Assembly: GCF_027580225.2 (NCBI RefSeq)
Contig: NW_027395283.1
Span: 4,530,501-4,594,500 of the forward strand
Reading direction: 5' to 3'
DNA from: Misgurnus anguillicaudatus
Taxonomy: Eukaryota > Chordata > Actinopteri > Cypriniformes > Cobitidae
Length of the DNA: 64,000 nt
Below, one piece after another: positions 26,001 to 64,000 of this stretch. Below the pieces are notes generated by a model. It saw only the letters and a program-made list of their open reading frames with translations, was not told the origin of the DNA and searched no databases. The stretch's first letter is position 1. Each line of letters opens with the position of its first letter. A program made the translations under genes and the position numbers.

Positions 26001-27179
26001 ACAGGTGCACATCACAAACCTGTGCAAAATCTCAAACAAGTGCACATCACAAACCTGTGCAAAATCTCAAACAAGTGCACATCTCAAACAAGTGCAAATC
26101 TAAAACAGGCGTACATCTTAAACCTGTGCACATCTCAAACCAGTGCAAAATCACAAACCTGTGCAAAATCTCAAACAAGTGCACATCTCAAACAAGTGCA
26201 AATCTCAAACAGGCATACGTCTCAAACAGGTGCACATCACAAACCTGTGCACATCTCAAACCTGTGGACATCTCAAACAAGTGCAAAATCACAAACCTGT
26301 GCAAAATCTCAAACAAGTGCACATCTCAAACAGGCGTACATCTCAAACAGGCGTACATCTTAAACCAGTGCAAAATCACAAACCTGTGCACATTTCAAAC
26401 AAGTGCACATCACAAACCTGTGCAAAATCACAAACCTGTGCACATTACAAACAAGCGCACATCTCAAATCTGTGCACCTCTCAAACAGGCGTACATCACA
26501 AATGTATGCACATCTCAAACCGGTGCACATCACAAACAGGTGCACATATCAAACCGGTGCAAATCACTGCGTATAACAACAATTGTTCCCTCTAATGTTA
26601 AATGTAACCCAGTTTGATATTAATATTGTTTAGATGCTCTTTGTATTGTTTATTTTAATCCACACAATGACAATAAGTTGATGAAATAAGTCATTCATAT
26701 CGATACCGATCCCAAGCACAGTCGACAAGAAGCTGTCAAAGCAACAGTTCAGCGCATCGTTGCAGTTTCAGTAGCCATGATGAGAATGAAGAGATGCTCG
26801 CACCCGTCTTTACCTTTTTAATGTTTGTGTAGGTGTAGAAGTAAAGTTCCCTGCCGATGTTAAAACACACGCGCTCCGAATCTTCGCTAGGGTCCTCCGG
26901 CTTCAGCTTCACCATCGACACCCGAACCGGCGGCAAGAAACCCGGGGAGGAGTTGGCGGCGGACCCGGGCCCCTGCACCAGCCCGACACCAGCACCGCCG
27001 CCCGGGATGGAGCCCGTGGTCGCTCCGGGTCCCACCGTGACGCTCGCTGAAGGTCCCCGCGGCAGTCCGGCCCGCTGCTGAGAGTCTGAGAGGGTGAGCA
27101 GCTTGTAAAATCCCTCTCGTGTCCGGAACTGAGATTTAATCTCATTGATATCCTTCAATGCGCCTCCATCTCCGGCCAT
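20062..27179 (-). CDS. dmwd: DMWD, WD40-repeat protein, complete
   Basis: A WD40 protein of the WDR20/DMWD family; WDR20 proteins activate the USP12/USP46 deubiquitinases, and DMWD is the paralogue named for its position at the human myotonic dystrophy locus. Coding exons are 26814-27179, 23011-23193, 20300-21646 and 20062-20121 (1956 nt, 651 aa, all phase 0, GT-AG). Residues 1-60 hold EIKSQFRTREGFYKLL and a Gly/Pro-rich stretch. KPIDKRIYKGTQPTCHDFN follows, then WD repeats including FSPDGVHVACVGQDG, WSPDGKYLATGGEDD and GSVGQDTQFCLWDL, with a Ser-rich insert between. DMWD rather than WDR20 is shown by FSIGRFATLSLQERK, KEHKRYHSLGNI and the C-terminus GNSPSGTVV. The protein looks intact. The final 19 residues appear shorter than the mammalian tail. 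Confidence 0.95.
21940..22940. mobile_element. Decayed MITEs in dmwd intron 2
   Basis: The span 21940-22310 is a degraded relative of the TTAAAGGGGCCATGGCA family (CAAGATGTAATATCAG..GTGTCCTCAGAACG..GTGAAGTTTCAGGTC). The span 22508-22940 begins TTAACTCTTTCCCCGCCATT and has TTTTCACAAAGGTTTA-like inverse words at its far end, typical of another fish DNA element. Neither has an intact open frame. Confidence 0.45.
23816..26575. repeat. 17-bp-unit satellite with inversions and 468-bp higher-order repeat, dmwd intron 1
   Basis: About 160 units of roughly 17 bp (consensus CACATCTCAAACCTGTG, variants with CACATCACAAAC or AAAATCACAAAC) fill most of dmwd intron 1. From about 24,207 the array is organised in three near-identical 468-bp blocks (for example ACTTGTGCACAGG at 24272, 24740 and 25208) plus part of a fourth to about 25,820. 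In each block about 145 bp runs in the opposite orientation. The array contains many CAGGTG/CACCTG E-box words and TGCACA palindromes. All frames are open because the unit lacks stops; I do not regard them as coding. Confidence 0.95.
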
Positions 27180-27335
27180 CTTTAGTCCAGACGCGCCGCA
27201 CAGGAAACAACGCGCGTCTGACCTGGAAATGATGCGGGAAAACAGCGGCGCGCGCGTGCACAGACCACCACAAGACCACTATTGTACATGTATTACGTCA
27301 TTTTAGCAGGTTAGTGTTTATATGATCTTAGTCTC
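27180..27335 (-). promoter_or_regulatory. dmwd 5' UTR and CpG-rich promoter region
   Basis: GC-rich sequence with many CpGs (GACGCGCCGCAC, ACGCGCGTCTGAC, GCGGCGCGCGCGTGC) lies immediately 5' of the dmwd ATG and changes abruptly to AT-rich DNA after about 27335. This is typical of a vertebrate housekeeping promoter. No TATA box was seen. Confidence 0.5.
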
Positions 27336-27930
27336 ATTGTCCTTTAGCAGTACTGTAACGTTACATTGCTTTGGTAAAAAGAGGGGGACAATGCATTTCT
27401 TAATTAAATCAGGGAGATGGAAAGTAACATAGCAATAATAATAATAATAATAATAATAATATATTTTAAATCAAACTAAACAGTGAAACTTAATGAGGTA
27501 TTACTCGTGTTTAATTTCGTTGAAGTGCTAGATAAAATTAAATAAATGCCTGGAGTCTCAGAAAAAGTTTATTTAGTTACATCGTCCTTTCTTAAAGCAT
27601 CAATGTACTGTAGATATATGAAGCTTTTAGATTTGTTTCTTTAATGGTTTATATTTGATATAGTTGTCATTAATTCAGTCATCTTTACTATCCAGAGATG
27701 CTCGAGTCGATCAGCATCATAGGCGGAGTTTTGCTGTCACCTATCGGCAAATACGGGTACTGCAATACTGTAAGATTAGCGAGAGAGTGCGGTTTCATGG
27801 TTTTTAAATAAATTAAAACTTCTGTATTACTCAGTGTACCTATTGAAATATTAAGATTAGACAAATAAAATATGAATTATTATATTTCTGTTTTATTAAT
27901 ACCACACACAATATCATAATTGGCTCTTGC
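27336..27930. other. Intergenic, no gene seen; short (ATA)n tract
   Basis: AT-rich sequence with an ATA trinucleotide repeat at about 27434-27463. No coding sequence recognised. Confidence 0.5.
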
Positions 27931-28154
27931 CTGTTTCCCAGACAGGGATTAGACTAGTCCTTGACTAAAATAAATGTAAGAGCTGTCCAAACTAAAAAAC
28001 TAGTTGCACTGACATATCTTAAAATACATTAGTGCCCTTTGTTTTGCCTCAAAATGCACACAAGTAATGTTTTTAGTAATACATGATTGTTAAAACTAAT
28101 TAAACTGAGGCCTAGTCCTGGTTTAAGATAATCCCTGTCGGGGAAACCACCCCC
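27931..28154. mobile_element. MITE copy (GGATTAGACTAGTCC family)
   Basis: Runs from CTGTTTCCCAGACAGGGATT to GGGGAAACCACCCCC, as in the copies at 16171 and 54357. Confidence 0.75.
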
Positions 28155-28792
28155 ATATGTCTGGCCTGTACAGTAGATGCCTGTTTAACATATATGAAGA
28201 TCTCTGATTACAGATAATAATTTTTACGCTTAGCATCAATAATGTACTTATCTTATGATCATGATAATATCATGTATTGTATATATAAATTTTCCTTTAT
28301 GATCTTTATCTTTTATGTCTACCTTAAGCTGGTTTGTATCAATGCAAACTGGATAAAGCACTGTAGGAAAATACGGATAATGGAATTGTATTGTTTTAGA
28401 GTGGATTATGAGCGCAAGGCTTCAAGTTTTTTATTCAGTGTGCGTGGGCCTTTCATTAGCATATCATGAAGTTGTGCATTGACCTAAGTTCCCCCTTTCA
28501 ATGTTTTTAAAACTATACAGCACTGAATAAATCCTGTAGCTGTTTTCCTTAACTGATCATATGATATTTACATTACACAATCTACATATGACTTGATCTT
28601 TCTTGTTTTTACATGAAACCTCATGCAGACATATCAATAAAGGTCATAAGTCTCACATAACTTCAAACAACACAACTTTATTATTGCACAAACACTTCTG
28701 TTTCTACACAAGAACACTTCAGGTGTGTTTGACATTCTCAGCTGATTTTTATGGGTCAGGATGTAGTGACCCGAAAGAAACACATCCTATAG

Positions 28793-28793
<1 letters not shown>
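28155..28793. other. Intergenic sequence, no gene seen
   Basis: AT-rich sequence downstream of map4k1, between its stop codon and the dmwd promoter. It may include part of the map4k1 3' UTR; no poly(A) site was chosen. Confidence 0.4.
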
Positions 28794-28830
<37 letters not shown>

Positions 28831-28834
28831 ACGC

Positions 28835-28867
<33 letters not shown>
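28794..28867. repeat. (CA)n microsatellite
   Basis: About 74 bp of CA dinucleotides with GCACAC interruptions in the map4k1 downstream region. Confidence 0.95.
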
Positions 28868-28870
<3 letters not shown>

Positions 28871-28967
28871 GAAACAGATAGTGTGTTATTCACACCTGGA
28901 CTGATGTCTTTATTAACACTAGATAGAAACTAAAGCACAGAGTTTTAAAACAATCACGCTTCACATA

Positions 28968-56017
<27,050 letters not shown>

Positions 56018-57440
56018 CCTAACAAACACATTAACTTACACACTCATGTGTGTGTCTGTGTGTTTGTGTGTGTGTGTGTTCAGTGCTGGAAGATAAAACT
56101 ACACATACATACACACACACGTCCACAGAGAAGATAAGTCAAAACTTCTTCCTCTCTCTCACCTCTTTTACATCTGCTCACTTTTATTTCCTGTTCTGTG
56201 TGTATGTGTGTGTATGTATGTGTGTGTGTGTGTCATAGAGAGAGAGAATGTGTATGTGTGTGTGTGTGTATGTGTGTGTGTGGTGTGTGGGTTCTTTGCT
56301 CTGCTCTGTTCATCAGTGTAAGTGTTTGTAGCACACAGCTGTACTTCCTGTAGAGCACTGCAGCAGTTTTGAGGAAACTCCCTGACTGAACATCTCATCT
56401 CAGAGAACCCCACTGCCCACCATCTTCATCATCATCATCATCATCATCATCAAATTCATCACTAGCACAAACGTGTAGATTTACAAGGCAGCTGATCTCT
56501 GATAACCAGATTAACAAGAGAGGGTACAGATTATCATGTAGTGAGGGCAGGTGTGTTTAACTCTTACAAAAATTAACCACGTTTTATTGTGGTACAACAT
56601 GTTTTTGGTGTATTGATTATAATCAGCAAAACCATGGTTATTTTGGTAAGGGAAGACAATAGATTTTTTTAGATTTTTGTTATGACTACATTTCATTTAT
56701 TAGATACAGTTTTCATCTGAGGTTACATTTTAAGTTAAATATTAAAGACTGATTGCTTACACACTTAGAAGCACAGATAGATAGATATATAGATAAAGAG
56801 AAAGATGAAAAGAAGAAGAGACTGATAAAAATGGACAGACAAATTTATTAAAATATTAAAAAAAATATTATATAAATGAAAAATATTATTATTAAAAATA
56901 TCTTCAATTTAGGACCCAATAAACTGAAATGGCACAAAACCACCAGCAGTGGGCAGCAGAGAGTCAACACACAACCATCACATATTGATCACTAAATGTA
57001 ACCTAATAGTTTTTATACTATACAAACTGTATATTCTATTCCCTTCCCCAAACTCTAACCATCACAAAAAACATTTTGATACTTCAGATTTTCAATAAAC
57101 ATCATTTTGTTTGATTTATAAGCTTGTTTCCTCACGAGGACCTCAAAATGTCTCCACAAGGTCACAAAAATACTGGTATTCCTATATTTGTGGGGACAAT
57201 ATAATTACCAGATACACATACTGATGGAGTAAATAACTGAAAACAACTGAAAAGTCTCACTTTTACATGACATTTAAGAAGTTGTATTCACACAATCAGA
57301 AAAGACAAAATGTTTGACAAAAGTTTGGTTTTTAATCACAATTCTTCACAATTTCCATTAAATTGTAAGCAATGGCAATATAATTGCTGTTACATGTCTA
57401 AGAACCAAATAAATATAGATAATATTTTAAAGCTGTACTA
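56018..57440 (-). promoter_or_regulatory. Upstream region of map4k1
   Basis: Sequence 5' of the map4k1 start codon. The bases just before the ATG read TTTGTTAG on the minus strand, so the start codon may sit at the beginning of an internal exon with a 5' UTR exon further upstream. TG/CA tracts occur at 56045-56080 and 56198-56282, and (ATC)n at 56422-56450. No core promoter was identified. Confidence 0.3.
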
Positions 57441-57765
57441 CACTGAAAAAAAATGATTCATTCAATTTACTCAATTTTTTAAGGTAAGTGGTTGCCAACA
57501 ATTTATTTAAAGGTGTAGGGGAGGATTTTCTCGAATTTTAGAAAAGAACCTCCTTTGAGCAACACTCCTGATTGACAGCTAGGAGGACCAATAGTCTTGA
57601 TGATCCACCCGTAAAAAGAAAATCCTCCGCAATCCCTTTAAGCTACAATCAAACAAAAGTTTTTTTGTTTTGTTTTTCTATTTTTTTGTTTAAATGTAGC
57701 TTAAATAAATTGATTGCGACCACTTACCTTAAAAACATTGTGTAAATTGAATGAATCTTTTTTTC
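57441..57765. mobile_element. Palindromic MITE with a nested 130-bp element
   Basis: The outer arms match 18075-18276 (ACTGAAAAAAAATGATTCATT and AAGGTAAGTGGTTGC). At ATTTA/TTTAAGC the copy is interrupted by 57507-57641 (TTAAAGGTGTAGGGG..CGCAATCCCTTTAA), which is absent from the other copy. Confidence 0.75.
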
Positions 57766-58477
57766 AATGTATATAATATAAGAGTAACATTAAAGTTATT
57801 TTTAACAAGTTTTAAAATATCATATAGATAAATTGTATCTACACTTTAAAAAGAACAATAAAGCAATTGTAATAAATTATTTAAAAATAAAAGCAATTAT
57901 AGTGGATTCACTGCATACATTTATTATCAGTATCTGTGTTCCCTGGGAACCAAAACAACAACATTTGCACTGCTAACACAATGCTCTTCCCATTGAGCTA
58001 CATAAAAAAATCTTATGACATTACAGTGTTTTAGCTTTTAATGAAGTGAAATAAAATCACTTTTTTTGTTTGTACAGATACTTTACAAAGAAACCTAGGA
58101 CTGAGATGAGATCAGATCCACACAGTGAAGGTTAAAGTATCTTCATCTCCAGAAACCCTGAAACACAGAAAAGAACATCTGAATACTCTGAACCCAAAGA
58201 TATCTAAACAAACATTTTAGATCAAGATTTTACTCTGTTAAATTGAAAATGAAACAACAGATATACACATAGTAAATACAGAAACTACCAAGACATTTTG
58301 TGTGTTTGTCAGATGTTAGTGGTGGGTGATGTTATTGATTTACACCTGAGCTAACTCTAATAGACACCGTGTGAGCTTCAGCACAACTGACTTTCTGTTA
58401 CTGTTTCTCTTTCTCTCTGTGTCAGCCTGTACTGGTTCGGTTTGTTGGCCACAAAGTGTTGAATCATTAAGCTGGTG
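57766..58477. other. Intergenic, possible minus-strand splice acceptor
   Basis: No gene recognised. A strong minus-strand acceptor-like sequence, TTCTTTTCTGTGTTTCAG, ends at about 58159 and is followed by a short frame (FLEMKIL then stop). It could be a terminal exon of an unseen upstream gene or a 5' UTR exon of map4k1; support is weak. Confidence 0.2.
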
Positions 58478-58581
<104 letters not shown>

Positions 58582-59164
58582 ATGTATGTGTGTGAGACGC
58601 TAAATCCAGATTAGTGTATCTACAACAGGCTTCAGGCCTGCTGCATCAACCCTAATACACAGACTGCTGTCACCTTCAATAACTCAAACACACAAACGCA
58701 CACACACAAAACACACACACAAAAACCTGAATGGTTACCTGAAGTATACCTGTGTATTTTTCTTTCTCTCTCTGTTTTTTTGTGTTTTTCGTGTGTGTTT
58801 GAAATCTGACAGGGTTACATATTTGACGAAATTTGTTGACATCTTAACACAATTACCAAACAAATGTTTTTTTGTGCTTAAACCAACTGGTAAGAATCTG
58901 AACGGCAGTATTTGCTAATTAGGGACATTCCTCAGGATTAGACTGCCAATTAAGATTCAGAGAACCATTGTGGATGTGTGTGTGTGTGTGTGGCCAAGAG
59001 TTCAAATCAGTGCAGCACTTGTGCCACCATAAAACAGACACAGTAAAACACGGTGAGGTAAAACACACAAAACAACAACAATGTAAAACACACAAAACAA
59101 CAACAATGTAAAACACACACACAATTACAGTTGAGGTTAAAAAAGAAACAACAGCACAGTGAAA

Positions 59165-62100
59165 TAATCATGGCAAAAGTCAGGCAAAACAGGCAAAGCA
59201 AAAGGGACCCTACTGAAAAATCCAGCTAAAACCAGCATAAGCTGGTAGCTGGTTTAAGGTGGTTTAAGGTGGTTTATGCTGGTCCTCCCAGCCTGACAAA
59301 GCTGGTCATGCTGGTGGGCCAGCTGGTATTCCAGGCTGACCAGCTAAGTCCAGCTAGAGCAGCTTAAAATGTGACCAAAACACAACTAGACCAGCTTGCT
59401 ACACCAGCAAAACCAGCTTCCTACACCAGCAAAACCAGCTTCCTACATCAGCAAAACCAGCTAAAACCAAGCTGGAGACCAGCTAAAACCAGCTCACCAG
59501 CTTATGCTGGTCTTAGCTGGATTTTTCAGTAGGGGAGGCAAAACACACACAGCAAAAGTGAGGCAAAACACACACTGCAAAAGTGAGGCAAAACACACAT
59601 GGCAAAAGGGAGGCAAAACAAGTACGGCAAAAACAAACACAGCAAAAGTTAGGCAAAACACGCATGGCAAAAGTAAGGCAAAAACAAACACAGCAAAAAA
59701 GTGAAGCAAAATCACACACGGCAAAAGGGAGGCAAAACAAGTACGGCAAAAACAAACAGCAAAAGTGAGGCAAACACGCACGGCAAAAACACGCAAGGCA
59801 AAAGTGAGGCAAAATCACACACGGCAAAACACGGGCGGCGAAAACAAACACAGCAAAAGTGAGGCAAAACACACGTGGCAAAAGTGAGACAAAAACAAAC
59901 ACAGCAAAAGCTAAAAACCCGCATGTCAAAAGTGAGGTAAATCATGCACGCCAAAAGTGAGGCAAAACATGAATGGAAAAGTCAAGTAAACATGCACGGT
60001 AAAAGTGTGGCAAAACACGCATGGCAAAAATGAGCCGAAACACCCACAGCAAAAGTGAGGCAAAAAGATGCACGCCAAAAGTGAGGTAAATCATGCACGC
60101 CAAAAGTGAGGCAAAACATGCACGGAAAAGTCAGGTAAACATGCACTACAAAAGTGAGGCAAAAACACGCATGGCAAAAATGAGCCAAAACACCTACAGC
60201 AAAAGTGAGGCAAAAACATGCACGCCAAAAGTGAGGCAAACATGCACGGAAAAGTCAGGTAAACATGCACGGAAAAGTCAGGTAAACATGCACTACAAAA
60301 GTGAGGCAAAAACACGCATGGCAAAAGTGAGGCAAAACACGCACATCAAAAGTGAGGCAAAAACATGCACGCCAAAAGTGAGGTAAATCATGCACGGAAA
60401 AGTCAGGTAAACATGCACTACAAAAGTGAGGCAAAAACACGCATGGCAAAAATGAGCCAAAACACGCACAGCAAAAGTGAGGCAAAAACATGCACGCCAA
60501 AAGTGAGGTAAATCATGCACGCCAAAAGTGAGGCAAAACATGCACGGAAAAGTCAGGTAAACATGCACGGAAAAGTCAGGTAAACATGCACTACAAAAGT
60601 GAGGCAAAAACACGCATGGCAAAAGTGAGGCAAAACACGCACATCAAAAGTGAGGCAAAAACATGCACGCCAAAAGTGAGGTAAATCATGCACGCCAAAA
60701 TTGAGGCAAAAACACGCATGGCAAAAGTGAGGCAAAACACGCACAGCAAAAGTGAGGCAAAAACATGCACGCCAAAAGTGAGGTAAATCATGCACGCCAA
60801 AAGTGAGGCAAAACATGTACGGAAAAGTCAGGTAAACATGCACTACAAAAGTGAGGCAAAAACACGCATGGCAAAAGTGAGGCAAAACACGCACGGCCAA
60901 AGTGAGGCAAAAACATGCACGGAAAAGTCAGGTAAACATGCACTACAAAAGTGAGGCAAAACATGCACGGAAAAGTGAGGTAAATCTTGCACGCCAAAAG
61001 TTAGGCAAAACATGCACGGAAAAGTCAGGTAAACATGCACTACAAAAGTGAGGCAAAAACATGCATGGCAAAAATGAGCCAAAACACGCACAGCAAAAGT
61101 GAGGAAAAAACATGCACGGCAAAAGTGAGGCAAAAACACGCACGCCAAAAGTGAGGTAAATCTTGCACGCCAAAAGTGAGGCAAAACATGCACAGAAAAG
61201 TCAGGTAAACATGCACTACAAAAGTGAGGCAAAAACACGCATGGCAAAAGTGAGGCAAAACACGCACATCAAAAGTGAGGCAAAAACATGCACGCCAAAA
61301 GTGAGGTAAATCATGCACGGAAAAGTCAGGTAAACATGCACTACAAAAGTGAGGCAAAAACACGCATGGCAAAAATGAGCCAAAACACGCACAGCAAAAG
61401 TGAGGCAAAAACATGCACGCCAAAAGTGAGGTAAATCATGCACGCCAAAAGTGAGGCAAAACATGCACGGAAAAGTCAGGTAAACATGCACGGAAAAGTC
61501 AGGTAAACATGCACTACAAAAGTGAGGCAAAAACACGCATGGCAAAAGTGAGGCAAAACACGCACATCAAAAGTGAGGCAAAAACATGCACGCCAAAAGT
61601 GAGGTAAATCATGCACGCCAAAATTGAGGCAAAAACACGCATGGCAAAAGTGAGGCAAAACACGCACAGCAAAAGTGAGGCAAAAACATGCACGCCAAAA
61701 GTGAGGTAAATCATGCACGCCAAAAGTGAGGCAAAACATGTACGGAAAAGTCAGGTAAACATGCACTACAAAAGTGAGGCAAAAACACGCATGGCAAAAG
61801 TGAGGCAAAACACGCACGGCCAAAGTGAGGCAAAAACATGCACGGAAAAGTCAGGTAAACATGCACTACAAAAGTGAGGCAAAACATGCACGGAAAAGTG
61901 AGGTAAATCTTGCACGCCAAAAGTTAGGCAAAACATGCACGGAAAAGTCAGGTAAACATGCACTACAAAAGTGAGGCAAAAACATGCATGGCAAAAATGA
62001 GCCAAAACACGCACAGCAAAAGTGAGGAAAAAACATGCACGGCAAAAGTGAGGCAAAAACACGCACGCCAAAAGTGAGGTAAATCTTGCACGCCAAAAGT

Positions 62101-64000
62101 GAGGCAAAACATGCACAGAAAAGTCAGGTAAACATGCACTACAAAAGTGAGGCAAAAACACGCATGGCAAAAGTGAGGCAAAACACGCACGGCCAAAGTG
62201 AGGCAAAAACATGCACGGAAAAGTCAGGTAAACATGCACTACAAAAGTGAGGCAAAAACACGCATGGCAAAAATGAGCCAAAACACCCACAGCAAAAGTG
62301 AGGCAAAAACATGCACGCCAAAAGTGAGAGAATCATGCACGCCAAAAGTGAGGCAAAACATGCACGGAAAAGTCAGGTAAACATGCACTACAAAAGTGAG
62401 GCAAAAACACGCATGGCAAAAATGAGCCAAAACACCCACAGCAAATGTGAGGCAACAACACGCATGGCAAAAGTGAGGCAAAACACGCACGGCCAAAGTG
62501 AGGCAAAACATGCATGGCAAAAGTGAGGTAAATCATGCACCCCAAGAGTGAGGCAAAAACACGCATGGCAAAAATGAGGCAAAACACCCACAGCAAAAGT
62601 GAGGCAAAAACATGCACCCCAAAAGTGAGGTAAATCATGCACACCAAAAGTGAGGCAAAACATGCACGGAAAAGTCAGGTAAACATGCACGGAAAAGTCA
62701 AGTAAACATGCACGCCAAAAGTGAGGCAAAACATGCACGGAAAAGTCAGGTAAACATGCACTACAAAAGTGAGGCAAAAACACGCATGGCAAAAATGAGC
62801 CAAAACACCCACAGCAAATGTGAGGCAACAACACGCATGGCAAAAGTGAGGCAAAACACGCACGGCCAAAGTGAGGCAAAACATGCATGGCAAAAGTGAG
62901 GTAAATCATGCACCCCAAGAGTGAGGCAAAAACACGCATGGCAAAAATGAGGCAAAACACCCACAGCAAAAGTGAGGCAAAAACATGCACCCCAAAAGTG
63001 AGGTAAATCATGCACACCAAAAGTGAGGCAAAACATGCACGGAAAAGTCAGGTAAACATGCACGGAAAAGTCAAGTAAACATGCACGCCAAAAGTGAGGC
63101 AAAACATGCACGGAAAAGTCAGGTAAACATGCACTACAAAAGTGAGGCAAAAACACGCATGGCAAAAATGAGCCAAAACACCCACAGCAAATGTGAGGCA
63201 ACAACACGCATGGCAAAAGTGAGGCAAAACACGCACGGCCAAAGTGAGGCAAAACATGCATGGCAAAAGTGAGGTAAATCATGCACCCCAAGAGTGAGGC
63301 AAAAACACGCATGGCAAAAATGAGGCAAAACACCCACAGCAAAAGTGAGGCAAAAACATGCACCCCAAAAGTGAGGTAAATCATGCACGCCAAAAGTGAG
63401 GCAAAACATGCACGGAAAAGTCAGGTAAACATGCACGGAAAAGTCAAGTAAACATGCACTACAAAAGTGAGGCAAAAACATGCACTACAAAAGTGAGGCA
63501 AAAACATGCATGGCAAAAGTGAGGCAAAACATGCATGGCAAAAGTGAGGTAAATCATGCAACCCAAGAGTGAGGCAAAAACACGCATGGCAAAAATGAGG
63601 CAAAACACGCACGGCATAAGTGAGGTAAAACATGCACAACATAAGTGAGACAAAAACACGCACGGCAAAAGTGAGGCAAAACACACAGCAAAATTCAGGC
63701 GAAACACACACAGCAAAACGGAGACAAAACACGCATGGCAAAAGTGAGGCAAACATGCACGCAAAAGTGAGGGAAAACATGCACGGAAAAGTCAAGTAAA
63801 CATGCACAACATAAGTGAGACAAAAACACGCATGGCAAAAGTGAGGCAAAACACACACAGCAAAATTCAGGTGAAACACACACAGCAAAAGTCGGGGAAA
63901 ACACGGCAGCAAAAGTCAAGCAAATCATGCACGGCAAAAGTGAGGCAAAACACGCACGAAAAGTCAGGTAAACATGCACGGCAAAAGGGAGGCAAAACAT
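59165..64000. repeat. 25-bp satellite with 923-bp and 373-bp higher-order repeats, continues past window end
   Basis: Units of about 25 bp (consensus GGCAAAAGTGAGGCAAAACA then CGCAC) run from 59165 to the last base. Two successive 923-bp blocks are near-identical (about 60280-61202 and 61203-62125, for example CGCACATCAAAAGTGAGG at 60339 and 61262). Two 373-bp blocks follow (about 62390-62762 and 62763-63135). Open minus-strand frames rich in Cys, Phe and His recur at the same spacings and are repeat products, not genes. Confidence 0.95.
59207..59536. mobile_element. Palindromic MITE inserted near satellite edge
   Basis: Ends CCCTACTGAAAAATCCAGC and GCTGGATTTTTCAGTAGGG with CCAGC/GCTGG-rich interior, related to 9957-10212. 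Satellite units (CAAAAGGG and GAGGCAAAAC) lie on both sides, so it inserted into the existing array. Confidence 0.85.

Noticed and set aside
23816..26575. CRISPR-like appearance of regularly spaced short repeats
   Set aside because: There are no unique spacers of constant length; the repeats are contiguous diverged units in a vertebrate intron.
25835..26617. 260-codon frame and many overlapping frames in the dmwd intron array
   Set aside because: Units of 17 bp without stops keep all three frames open with a 17-codon period on both strands. There is no start context, composition is purely repetitive, and dmwd splices over it.
62388..63393. Cys/Phe/His-rich 210-codon frames resembling secreted or membrane repeats
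   Set aside because: Identical frames recur exactly at the 373-bp and 923-bp satellite periods. They are products of the 25-bp unit.

Overview
The window is vertebrate nuclear DNA. It is almost certainly from a teleost and most likely a cyprinid. The evidence is intron-containing genes with teleost-like protein sequences, very AT-rich introns, long CA/TG microsatellites, and dense palindromic MITE-like DNA transposons of the kind common in cypriniform genomes. The species assignment is inference.

Four protein-coding genes can be reconstructed exon by exon, all on the minus strand. From right to left they are: map4k1 (56017 to 28968, 31 coding exons, 857 codons before stop, with all splice phases consistent); dmwd (27179 to 20062, 4 coding exons, 651 aa); a delta14-sterol reductase of the TM7SF2/LBR family (about 17145 to 11963, 11 coding exons, about 445 aa); and replication-independent histone H3.3 (1873 to 1303, 3 coding exons, 136 aa). 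A candidate non-coding first exon and promoter for H3.3 lies near 9420-9550. The four genes have unrelated roles (immune kinase signalling, a WD40 adaptor, sterol synthesis, chromatin), so this is ordinary head-to-tail linkage and not an operon or pathway cluster.

About 90% of the window is non-coding and repeat-rich. Region by region: 1-9.5 kb holds H3.3 and, in its probable long first intron, an 812-bp transposon with an 8-bp target duplication, a roughly 4-kb nested composite element containing a THAP-domain foldback, and a hAT-like element. 9.5-12 kb is stacked palindromic MITEs. 12-17.3 kb is the sterol reductase with MITEs in its introns. 17.3-20 kb is intergenic DNA plus the probable dmwd 3' UTR. 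20-27.2 kb is dmwd, whose first intron carries a 2.75-kb, 17-bp-unit satellite that reverses orientation and has a 468-bp higher-order repeat. 27.2-29 kb is intergenic. 29-56 kb is map4k1, with a Tc1 relic, a second copy of the composite element family, a 17-bp array split by a transposon, and a 4.5-kb G-less pyrimidine satellite inside the kinase-domain coding region. 56-59.2 kb is upstream sequence. 59.2-64 kb is a 25-bp satellite with 923-bp and 373-bp higher-order repeats that runs off the window.

The most unusual content is non-genic: three large, independently evolved higher-order satellites within 40 kb, one with repeated long hairpins, and a transposon family that can be dated and dissected by comparing its two copies. 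No new enzymatic or defence system was found.
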